Origin: Sparassis latifolia
Lineage: Eukaryota > Basidiomycota > Agaricomycetes > Polyporales > Sparassidaceae
Direction: 5' to 3'
NCBI GenBank assembly: GCA_018466975.1
Contig: CM031559.1
Location: forward strand, 2,356,001 to 2,420,000
DNA: 64,000 bases
The position numbers and the translations under genes were made by a program. The notes below the pieces were generated by a model, which worked only from the letters and a program-made list of their open reading frames with translations, did not search any database and was not told the DNA's origin. Positions 54,390-64,000 of the stretch are shown piece by piece (position 1 is the first letter of the stretch; each line of letters opens with the position of its first letter).

Positions 54390-55430
54390 AACAGGTAACC
54401 AGGCCTGGACGGCGCGCAGCGTCCGGCACTTTCGCCATACAACGAGCACCTTCTAGTTCCGAGATTCATGAAGCAGACCAAGTAGCACAATAGGGTGTCA
54501 GCACTTACAGCGAGCCACTGCTTCGCAACCTGCAGTTTTTCCTGCTTTCGTCCAGCGTCAGATCCATCGTGTTGACGAACACGATCATCGAGCTGGAGTG
54601 TCGACACATCATCGTTTGAAGTAGCGCCAACCACGCTCGAAGGTAACTGTGGAGGGAGACAGAAAAAAGTAACACTCTCAGCCACTGTGTACATGTAATA
54701 TCGTCCTCTCATACCAGAGAGACCGGCGGCGGCGAGTCCAGTATCATATCCTCGATGTCGTCCCCATATTCTGCACCCTGAACAACATGTACGAACGTGT
54801 GTCTGTCTTGAGGAAATCGTAAAGTCGTATACGACGCACCACGACACGTTCCAGTCGGTCATAGCTCCTCCCAGCTCTTGGGTATGGATGATACCGGAAG
54901 CAACTTCGAGAGCTATACGGGGGAAGCCTAGGGTAATGGTCCATGAAGACACAGAAAATGAGCGGGACCGCGTAAAAGTATCCAGGAGTATCCTATGCAG
55001 TATCCAATTACCGGACTCGAGATACCGTGATGCTCGACGGCGAGAGCAACGACACCAGACGACAAAGGCAGAGGAAAGGACCAGGGTAGACGTCTTAGGA
55101 TTGAAGGTGGAAGTTTGAAAGAGAGAGCACAACCCTGGCGACGCTCGTTAAATAGCTCGGCGAGGCCATGGGAGAAGTAGCCATTTCGTAAAAAGGCGGC
55201 TTTCGAAGCTGATTTGGGTTAGCGGGCATGCTGTTGCAGCGACGCGACATTCCTTGACATAACCGCCGTGCTCCCGTTTCTGACTCCGCGCCTGTCCATA
55301 TGCCTCCGTGCTCGTCGATCGGTCTCCGCGAACTTGTCGAGCAGCTCTTGGAGTGGAATATGGGTGATAGTGACGACCATACGGTCAAATTTATTCGAGA
55401 GTGCATGGATTGACAGGTTATCTGCCGCCT
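54390..55430 (-). CDS. uncharacterised multi-exon gene, paralogue of the 45.5-46.1 kb locus
   Basis: Minus-strand blocks: M-V-V-T-I-T-H-I-P-L-Q-E-L-L-D-K-F (about 55,380-55,320); F-L-R-N-G-Y-F-S-H-G-L-A-E-L-F-N-E-R-R (about 55,195-55,140); L-P-P-Y-S-S-R-S then R-Y-H-P-Y-P-R (about 54,930-54,880). An intron to 54777 leads to G-A-E-Y-G-D-D-I-E-D (54777-54715). Then comes V-V-G-A, N-D-D-V-S-T-L-Q-L-D-D ... Q-W-L-A (54646-54510), ending at GTAAGT, then V-W-R-K-C-R-T-L (about 54,450). The last three junctions join in frame and match the exon layout of the plus-strand paralogue. TAA codons interrupt the frame between the first two blocks, so introns or decay lie there. The family is not recognised. 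Confidence 0.5.
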
Positions 55431-57606
55431 GCAGGCAAGTGAAGACGGATTCCTAGAGAACAGCTAACTTTCAGTGATCTTACTCGAGAGACTCTACGCA
55501 TCCCGATGACTCAAATTTATTTCTTCCGTCTGCTTCCAAAGACGTATTCGTCGCGAGATGAGGCGCTGCTCGGTATGGCGAATTTCCACGCTGCAGTGGG
55601 TGCCACATCACCGAAGCCTGTCCACAGCGAACCACAACTAGCAATTTCGAGCTAAACACGGCTGAGTATCTTCTCGCAAACAATCAAAGTGAGCTACCCT
55701 CATGGCTGGTCCCCTTTTGCAGTCTCACTGCCTCTGGCACTCATCGGTTCGTTTCGCGCAGAACCTGCCGGACGCGATGCGTGACCCGACGTCACATCAC
55801 GCGTCACCCCCGCCCTTCGGCGGGCGCGCAGGCGAGTCATGTCGTCCTCTCATGATGAACACCTTCTGAATATGTGTGATGTGTGACGCTGTAGGCCATT
55901 CCCAAGACAGAATTGCAAGAACGATAAGACCATCAAGAGAAAGATGTACTAAACAAGTTATCCAGCCGATATCCTCGCCGCACAGCAAGGCATCAAGCAG
56001 AGCAGTTCCCAATTCATACGCGGAAAGGAAATGTTCCAAGACCGCAATGCACAAGAAGTGACGGGATGTAAGGCAAGAGTGACTGTGCAGACTCACGGAT
56101 TTCCCCAAATTGCGTCCGACAAGCATAATCCCAACCATGCATGCACGGGCAAAGGCCATCGAATGGTCGTCCCACTAGTCATAATGGTCGCCCTCAGTGT
56201 TCGCTTGATGGCTTGTGACGCTCCGCCGAATTGGGGGAAGCAAAGGAATCATCGTCAACCGTGGAGCAAAACTCCAGTCAGACCTCTAGCGAAAATTCCA
56301 AGAGTCAAAAATATGTCGGCAGCACAAAGGCAAAAAATGTAGAGATTTCTACGAGCCACCAGAATGCAAGCAGAAATTTGCACCGCAAAACCGGGAGGGA
56401 AAAGACCAGGCCTCGCTCAAAGTCAGTACCGCCAGAGTTGGTGTGGTTTGAATATTCGAAGACACCAATCTGTCATCCATATACAAAGACATGTTTACTG
56501 AGAAAAGTGGTCATTTCGGTTGTGGAGATGCCCGCCGTGGCCGCAAACAAACCGTGACAAGTCACCGGCCGCGGCCACTTGCTCAATTATTATCTCTTTC
56601 CGAGTCTCGCGGCTCCTTTCGTTCGTCGACTCAGCCTTTTCCGTCTTTGCGGACTGTTCTGATTTATTCGTTTCACTTTTACTGCATACCTTCTGCAGAT
56701 GGAAGGCCGCGACCAGCTGCAGCTCTCCTTGTTCTGAGCTCCATCTGCTTACTTGACCAACCATATGCGGTTTGCGAACTTCGCTGATATCACTTTGCAC
56801 CTTCTGTGATAGGTCCCCAGGTCGAGATATCACTCAAGACCTGTGGAGGTATTGCTGCACAGTCCGGACACGCGCAAGATCAGGGAAAATTCTCCGCTTA
56901 GGCATTCGATCCTCTGGAGCGGCTGATGACGGAGTTTATTGTGGCTGCTAAAGCAACTCAGAGCGGATTGATTTTCAGTGGATCTACTTCGAGGTGAGCG
57001 TTATGGAACAAATTATGTAGCTTGAGTTGATTGCGAGCGTCCTATATTCTCTCATAAATCACGTTCCCCAAATACCCTTTGCTTCGCCTATTGATTGCGC
57101 ATGGATTCTCAGGATTGTGCCTCCTGTGTTTCCCTCAGATTCGCCAGCAGACCTCTTAAATAATGCTCGGTGTACTCCCGCTCGCACACCTATCGTATCA
57201 CACCATGTCAAAGAGGTAAGAATAGTATGAATCGCTACATAAGTCGCATACAAATAGTATACATGTTCGTGTGTATTCTACGAATTTGATTCCATAACTT
57301 GGGCAATACAGGATGGGATCAGTGAAGTCACCGAGACCGGCTCGAGAACCGGAGAAACTTGCAACATAGAGCGAACATGATGCATAGTATCGCGCAGCGC
57401 TCGTACCGACATTCTACACCATGGTAGATGAATCTCCCAGAGGTGAGGCAGGCTTCCACTCATGCACGCTATTCTATCGGACGACGACACAGGTAAATCG
57501 TTACATTCACAAAATGCTGTGCGAACGAGACTCACTGGAGAAACTTCGAGGAACGACGGTAGCATGTTCAGCGTATTCTGTGCGTTAAGGTACGAGGAAC
57601 AAGAAG
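55431..57606. other. region with no recognised gene
   Basis: Minus frames at 55480-55683 and 55797-56159 are open but motif-free. The first could belong to the 5' part of the gene at 54.4-55.4 kb. A G/C-rich palindromic CCCGCCCTTCGGCGGGCG hairpin lies at about 55,810. Nothing else is recognised. Confidence 0.35.
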
Positions 57607-59526
57607 TCAATCACCACGTCTGAATGGATCAGAGTCAACCCCTACAGCGTTGGAACATGTCTGGCTCAGCTCGTCTCTCGATCTCGTCTCTGCAGGTGGC
57701 CGCAGCGAGCGTGCCTTGAACGACGGTATGGTTGTCACGGCGGCCGAGATGCTTTGTCGGAGCCCCTTCCGGGCGTTCAGCGTGGCGAGCAGGGAGTTCA
57801 AGAGGACTGCGAACAATGGCTGTCAAATGCGTCGACGAGAGAGGCGACATAAGCTTACGAGTTGGCAGGACGAAGTAGATCCCGGCATATGTGAAGTTGA
57901 GTGCTGGAGTGGCGGCGTACTAAAGCGAGCATCAGGGCTGTCACGGAGATGTATAAAAGACAACACTGACTACAATAAGGCATACAATCGTGCAAATACT
58001 ATTCTGCTTGTCAAGGACAAGAAAAAATGTGAGCGAGCGACGACTAACCTCGTGAGTGCACAGGTATTGATGGTGTACAGCATGAGCACCCGGAGCACCG
58101 AGTCCGTCCTGCCAGAATTGCCAGAATTAAGATATCGAAGAGAGCGCATATGAAGCAACAAGACGCACTGTGTGAATCCCGTACGGTGCTTCTTCAGCAA
58201 GAAACAAAGCGAAGCGGCGATGAAAACGTCAGAAGCGACGCTCGACGCGAGGTTAGTGTAAACTATCCACTGAGAGCGTTCAACATCAGCAGCGCTAGGA
58301 TAGAAAAGAAAGTGGATTCGAACCGAAAGCTTAGAGAAAGTGATCCAAGTGTTGATGGAGAGCCTAGAGACAACGAGGGGCTATGAGATATGGATATGTG
58401 ATGAGATGTTTGAACACACCCTTTCGCAGCAAAGGCTGGTCACAAGAACAAGGCCTGTAAGTGGATTGGACGATGTACGAGCGGAAAACGCATACCGAGA
58501 CTGGTAGCTTCACATTTCGGATGATTATACATCAGCAAGGGCCATAGCAGGCAGCCCGCATCGACTTACCAAGGGAAAGGAGTGAGGTGACAACCTGCAT
58601 GATGACGACACGTGAGGAACGATGGGTTGTATACACTTCTAGTAATGCGCACGATGGCTGAGCTTAGGTACCAGTTCCTGTCGCTCACTGCGAAGAAATA
58701 TGAGACGCCTGTGTCCTTCATGTTGTCGACATTGATCTTACATCGAAAAACTATCCTGCAGAAATATCTGGAACGAACACTTGAGATGGATTACACCCGA
58801 CAACATCAAGGAACGACTCACCCTCTGACGATTAGGTCGCTGATTCCCTGTTACCGGATAGTTAGTGGATGGATGGATGATAGTACGTGGGGACTGACCG
58901 CGACGATGACCTGGGCCTGTAAACATCGAACCGCGTTAAGCATGCCGAGGTAACGAATCGACGTGACTGACCATCATGCTCCTGGAGAAACATAGAATGA
59001 GACGTGTGAAGCTTAAACTCAAGGTTCGCGCATTCACGCACCATGTAGGAATCAACAATGTAAGTGGACTCGCGAAGTCCTTAACGGCGTAGGTATATAC
59101 GGCATGCGAAATGAATGCGATGTGTAGACTGTCTAGCATCCTATGCATCTAATGTGAAGCCTAGCGAGATCTCAAAGTGGCTGTCGCGCACCATAGAACC
59201 AAAACCTACGGATTCGTAAGCAGGTCAGTAGAATGCTCACTGAAGGAGACGACGAGCGCACCAAACATTTCAGCGTTGTTGAATCTCCGATGCGCCGTCT
59301 GAGGAAGATATATGTTTGTATGACCGTTATACCGTAGCACCTGTAGAGGACAGGTAAGTCCAAGAATCTCGAAGCCAATGCGCACGGGACTTGCATCGCC
59401 GCTATCACGTTTCCTTGCGTATCACTTGAGGGGGTCAAGTTCATCCAAGAGGTGGAAGCACTCACCGATGTAGAGCCTTCCCAGGGTATCGCAGACTTTG
59501 AAGTCGAGTGAGATAGGTATCGTCAT
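57607..59526 (-). CDS. DUF6534 multi-pass membrane protein
   Basis: DUF6534 is a basidiomycete family of roughly seven-span membrane proteins of unknown function. Minus-strand blocks: exon 1 59526-59466 (M-T-I-P-I-S-L-D-F-K, then L-G-R-L-Y-I); 59340-59262 (Y-G-I-T-V-I-Q-T-Y-I-F-L-R-R-R-I-G-D); a 14-base exon 59205-59192; 59140-59042 (M-L-D-S-L-H-I-A-F-I-S-H-A-V-Y-T-Y); an unclear stretch at about 58.9-58.4 kb; 58294-58169 (W-I-V-Y-T-N-L-A-S-S-V-A-S-D-V-F then L-K-K-H-R-T-G-F-T); 58108-58049 (T-D-S-V-L-R-V-L-M-L-Y-T-I-N-T); about 57,900-57,860 (Y-A-G-I-Y-F-V-L-P-T); and the final exon with N-S-L-L-A-T-L-N-A-R, the family hallmark, stop at 57607. CpG content is normal. The middle exons (58.4-58.9 kb) do not resolve cleanly, so integrity is uncertain. 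Confidence 0.8.
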
Positions 59527-61152
59527 TAGGGTAACTTGAGGTATGTACGGAGGGCAGGAGATCCTTGGGAACGGAAACACTACCACGTTGAGCACAGGCT
59601 TCGTCTCTTATGCGTTGACGGGTGGAGGAAGATCGCATACATTCCGCGCCGCGACCGCGATATGCTACCTCCATAGAGGAATGGGCGCATAGGAGACCAC
59701 CCTGGAAGTCGACAATGGAAATTTAATATGAGCTACGATTATTCGAGGATTTTTAGTGGCTAGGAAGATACCTCCTGTGGCGGCTAGCTCGGCATCCAGT
59801 TCGCAGAATGAATGACGTTGGTTGTGCATTCAGGTAAGGTCCAGATGCACGATAGCGGTTCAACTCGTTGACTAAGGTACCTGACGCTTTCGGAGAATGC
59901 AGCGCCACCAATGCTGGAGTCGCAGCATCGCGCACATGCGTAGGTCATCCATCATCCATCTGTCGCCAGAGTCTTTAACGGTTAGCTACTCGTCGAGCGT
60001 ATACTATTGCTATGCGAGACGGGCGACAGGAACAGCACAGACAACTTGCTGACACGACATATCAAAATGCTCCCGTTCCAATAAGCAAAAGTCTACGATC
60101 GATCGCGATTAGCCCGCACCTGGTTACTAAACAGGAAAGCACAGTAGTGGTGTAGAAGTCCGCATACTAGTGAAAGCTCAACAATACACTAACCATGGCT
60201 GGGGACATTCCAGGACCACCTAGCACTAGCTAGAGCGTGTCGACCTACTTTGACGCGTAGACTGCCCCCTCGATACCAGCCTCTGGTGTACTGTACCTCT
60301 AGTGCTATGAAAAGCGGTCGCTTCGCGTCATCTTCGTGACGACCGCGTTCTGGACATCCGTTGAGATCTGTCTGCTCTGAATATACTTGCGGGATATCTT
60401 CTGACATTTTGACAATGTCTATTTCATGGGGTAGAGTGTCGCTCTCCCAGTCGCCATATCCTGACGCCCTAAGGGAGTCGTCCAATGCTCAGGTCCGGGT
60501 ACAGTAGAACGAGGTTGCGTTAACTGGCACACGTCCAGGTACGACACCAAGAGGGCCCTCCTTACAGTAACTTCTTGATCACACAATTGTTATGCGCATG
60601 GCTGGCGGCATTTCTTTTTTCGTCTCTGACTGGTGCACATGTTGGCCAGCGGGATAACGCCATCCTGCCAGGCGCTCCTGAATCTGTACGCCAGCCCTCC
60701 GCATCGAACACGACCTCACTGAAATCGTACGTGCGCCATTGCTCACTCAACTGGCGCGGGACCAAGTATCACCCACATCTCACACAAATCGGCACCAAAA
60801 ACACCTCACACGACAGAATAAATTACTACTTACGACTCACGACTCCACGACGCAGCGCTCAGCTCGCGGGTACAAGGCCACACCCGTGTGCTGTATCACA
60901 GTATGATGCAAAGTACAGTGGTAAGGAGCAAGAAGCGGACAGGGAGAAGCGTATTCGAGAGTGCACGACGTACGAGCATGTGGGCGTGTAAGCGCATAGC
61001 GCGAAAACGGTAGATATAAGCAACAAGATCACTGTAACAACTGCACACGAGTCCATGTCAGTACGAGGGAGGGAGAAACAGAACAGAGGCGGGACAGTCT
61101 AGATGTAGAGGGCAGACACTGTACGCGATCGGTGCGATATTGGAGGATGATG
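59527..61152. other. intergenic region with weak open frames
   Basis: A plus frame at 60575-60991 opens with a signal-peptide-like stretch (L-L-C-A-W-L-A-A-F-L-F-S-S-L), but the remainder has no motif. A minus frame at 60189-60485 has an acidic sequence (D-W-E-S-D-T-L-P-H-E-I-D). Neither is supported by introns or homology that I can see. Confidence 0.3.
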
Positions 61153-61215
61153 GGTAGCAGGGGGGATGAGACTGTGAACAGGGTGGTAGGTAGCAGGGGG
61201 GATGAGACTGCGAAC
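61153..61215. repeat. 36-bp tandem duplication
   Basis: GGTAGCAGGGGGGATGAG starts at 61153 and again at 61189. It lies about 150 bases downstream of the GT2 stop codon, probably in or near its 3' untranslated region. Confidence 0.8.
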
Positions 61216-61363
61216 AGGTCACAAGGTACACGACAAAGAGGGTGATGCCAGTCCGTATTCAGGTGTATCGTCCGAGTCCAGACATGTAATGGTATACACG
61301 GCGACGATATGGTATATGCAGCCAGACTGCAGTGTGTCAGGGTCCGCACGCCAGGCGCAGCTC

Positions 61364-64000
61364 TTAATACGAGAAGATCATCAACCACGGGTTCAGCACG
61401 ATCTACACAACCCACCCGCGAGCAGTCAGCCAACGGCAGGCATCGGCAGGAGACGAGCGCAATACGCACCGGGAAAAGAATATGGCAGCTCGAGGAGATA
61501 GCGAGCGGCAGGATGACGGCCCATCCGGCGCCGGTGATGCGCCACTCGATGGGGACCAACGTCGTGCTCTCGATGATCATGCCAGCGATGAACACGACGG
61601 ACAGCGTCCACGCGAACCAGAATCTGTGACACAGTCAGACACAAAACTTCGCGCAAAAGACGGCGCACACGCGACCCAGTGGATATAGGACGCACCTCCT
61701 TAGAATTTTGGGCACCTCCTTGAAGAAGTTGGACCGCTCGACCTCCTTCGTCGTCGCGCCCCAGGTAATATTGTACGAAAACAGATGCGCGAGCACCGCA
61801 ATCGACAGGTGGAGCGAGAGCCCGCCAAAGAAAAAGAAGCTGCACAACCGCTCGGTCAACAACAACACCAGACGATCGACGTCGAAACACCACGACACTC
61901 ACAAGAACGGAACCCACATCACGTTCTCGAAAAACGCCCCGAGCTAGAGTACGTCATCAGTACGCGAAAGGACGACATATCGCAACCGGCGGCCTACCAA
62001 CGACCGCGCGCCAATGCGATACTGCAATAGCGTGAACCCAACATTTCCCGAGCCGATGAACACGACCGTCGTCGCGAGCCAGATCTCGAAACTGTGCTGG
62101 TAGAAGCCGTCCACGGGAAGCTCCCAGCCGAGCAGGATGTAGTTGAGGACCGCAATCGTCAGCGAGGCTGCAATACCGTCTGTCCCAAAGAGTCAGCAAT
62201 GGCACGAAGGAGAGACGGGGCGAGTGGAGACAACGGCTTACAGTACGAAAACATGTACGACAGCATGGAGATCTTGTAGTGCATCGGCGCGCCCGACCAC
62301 AAAAACCTATGGATCTGCACAGCGATCGGGCCACGGCGCCACCACTGGACGATCGGGTTGAACAGCAGCTCGTTACAGCCTGCACACATCTCAACAAACA
62401 ACTCCTCCACCAAGACGGGCAAACAAAGGCGACGCACCGTACGCATACTTCTGCCAGCGGTTCAGCTCATCGTCCACGGTGAGCGAAACGCCCTCCTTGA
62501 ACCCGCCATTCGAGTACGTCGCCCAGCGGATGATGTACCCGCGCATCTGGAGGCGCAGCGCCATGTCAAAGTCCTCGGACACGTTCGACTCGGACCAGAT
62601 CTTCTCCTGCCCGTCCGCGGGGTCTACGAACGCCGCGTCCTGGATCGCCTGCCAGCGCATGAACGCGTTGTGCCCCACGAAGGGCGCGACCTCGCCGTTC
62701 GAGCACGAGTACGAGATGCACTTGTTGATCCGCCGCGTGAAGTACGCGATGCCGTTTTCAAAGTAGTGGTGCGCGACCTGCATGACATCTGCAGCCCGGA
62801 AAAAATATACACACATACATCATCAGCACGGCGAGTTCACCCAACGCCAGAGCGCACAGGCACGCACCAGACTCGTGCTGGAGAATAGCAAGCGTCGGGT
62901 CCTCGGCCATCTCGCGCGCCGCATCCCGCAAGCAGTCCTACAAGCGCACACCCACGAGACAATGAGCCCCAGCCCGCACTCGCGCCCCACAAACAGCAGC
63001 ACACGCACCTCGGGCACGACCGTATCCGAATCGACCAACAACACGAGCTCGCCCAAGCGGCACGCGCGCCCGTTCGCCGCCCACGGGCGGAACCGGTGCC
63101 CGCTCGCCTCATACACCTCGTCGATCGCCATCTGCAGCGCCTGCTCCTCGAGGTCGAACCACTCCTCCTCCGCGCGCTCCTCGCCCTCCGCGCTCCCCCG
63201 CTGGCCCCGCCCCACATTCACCACCCCCTGGTCCTCCCCGTCGTGCTGCTGGTACTGCATCCCATACCGCGTCTCCTCGCGCACGCCGTGCCCCGCCGCG
63301 CTCCCGCGCGCCGCCGCCTGCGCCTGCAGCACCGCGAGGTGCTTCTCCGCCTTGAGCGACAGCGCGAGCCCGTAGTTCATGTTCGACGCCTTCTTGAAGC
63401 GCCCCGCGCGGCGGAACCCGTCCGGCGCGGGGTCGTGCCGCGGGCGCGCGACCCAGCCGATCCCGTGGTTGGCGTAGTACGCGATCCGCGCGTCGCGCTC
63501 CTCGACCGCCAGCAGCCGCAGCCCGTCGTCGTTCACGAACAGCGTCGACGTCCCGCCCTGCCGCGCGTACGTGCGCATCGCCTTCTTCAGCGACTCGATC
63601 GACGGCGCCCTGCGTGCTGCGTCAGTGGAGAGCGCGGCCAGCGTGGCAGAGCGGTGAGGGGAGGACTCACAGCACGGCGTCCAGGCTCTCCTTGTACACC
63701 GGCATCTGGATCGCGATGTGCGGCAGGTCCGCGTCGACGACTTTGTTCGGCCGGGGCTTCACCGCGGAGTAGTACTTGGAGTTCTGGTGGTACTGCGCGA
63801 TCGGCCCGAGCGCCATCGTGACGTTCTGGACGATCTGCATCGCGAAGAACTACAGCGCCCCCGAAAAAAAAAAGGAGAGAGAAGGCGAAATAAGAAAATG
63901 CATCAGCAGGGGGGATCGACGGACACAGCAGCGAGCAGACGCACGAGGGAGACGGCGAAGAGGAGCGGGATGAGGACCGCGAGCGCGAAGCGCACGTAGT
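61364..64000 (-). CDS. GT2-family membrane glycosyltransferase, 5' end outside window
   Basis: A processive-type glycosyltransferase (GT2, cellulose/chitin-synthase superfamily) that should act at the plasma membrane on cell-wall or extracellular polysaccharide. Minus-strand exons, all with GT-AG borders, are >64000-63945, 63849-63671, 63609-63009, 62937-62868, 62788-62438, 62379-62242, 62179-61998, 61943-61903, 61839-61696, 61623-61470 and 61402-61364. The first visible exon is a membrane helix (F-A-L-A-V-L-I-P-L-L-F-A-V-S-L). Catalytic signs: V-N-D-D-G (about 63,530), L-L-V-D-S-D-T (DxD, about 63,025), S-E-D-F-D-M-A-L-R (ED, about 62,580) and N-R-W-Q-K-Y-A-Y-G in place of the canonical Q-x-x-R-W (about 62,450). 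Four or more C-terminal membrane segments follow, ending N-P-W-L-M-I-F-S-Y. About 650 codons are visible without a stop. It resembles the fungal GT2 type studied in Zymoseptoria as required for hyphal growth. Confidence 0.92.

Noticed and set aside
54284..55132. A single 282-codon minus-strand ORF
   Set aside because: It reads through introns. The conserved blocks shared with the 45.5 kb paralogue are in other frames and are joined by splice sites.
58300..58335. GGATTCGAACC, which on the minus strand looks like a tRNA T-loop
   Set aside because: The flanking bases cannot form a 5-bp T-stem, and no acceptor, D or anticodon arm fits. No other tRNA-like B box was convincing in the window.

Overview
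The window looks like nuclear DNA of a basidiomycete fungus, most likely an Agaricomycete. Real genes are split by many short GT-AG introns (about 50-75 bases), several protein families are typical of Agaricomycetes (KDZ transposases with a linked TET/JBP dioxygenase, DUF6534 membrane proteins), and the conserved genes are fungal orthologues of SNC1, GLE1, a Kin4-like kinase and a GT2 glycosyltransferase. One scaffold gap of exactly 100 N lies at 3,213-3,312.

Left half (1 to about 28 kb): a repeat-rich block. It holds, in order, the ORF1 part of a LINE (-), a Ty3/gypsy Gag remnant (-) bracketed by MITE-like ends, a composite KDZ element (+) with a TET/JBP dioxygenase gene, a broken transposase and a broken accessory frame, a 33-bp minisatellite of about 1.2 kb with a 232-bp higher-order period, a Ty3/gypsy element (+) whose polymerase core is deleted but which is followed by an intact intron-containing ORF, LTR-like sequences, a broken HSF-type transcription factor gene (+), a hAT remnant (+), and a strongly CpG-poor stretch containing a decayed DUF6534 gene (-). 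Where I can compare with the family, the damage is mostly C-to-T or G-to-A: in-frame TGA codons at former Arg or Trp sites, Arg changed to His, Gln or Cys, and one lost splice donor. This is what deamination of methylated CpG would leave.

Right half (about 28 to 64 kb): mostly single-copy host genes separated by long stretches in which I recognise nothing: synaptobrevin/SNC1 (-), Kin4-like kinase (-), RING/coiled-coil protein (-), zinc-finger protein (-), GLE1 (+), a DUF6534 gene (-), and at the right edge a GT2 glycosyltransferase (-) whose 5' end lies outside. Two paralogues of an unnamed multi-exon gene face opposite ways at 45.5-46.1 kb (+) and 54.4-55.4 kb (-). Only GLE1 and the visible part of GT2 look fully clean. 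The kinase, zinc-finger and RING genes each show one or more frame slips that could be assembly errors or real damage.

The most interesting points are the methyl-DNA-oxidising enzyme carried by the KDZ element inside DNA that shows deamination-type decay, the intact accessory ORF at the 3' end of the broken gypsy element, the two DUF6534 paralogues with opposite CpG content, and the paralogous pair of unknown genes.
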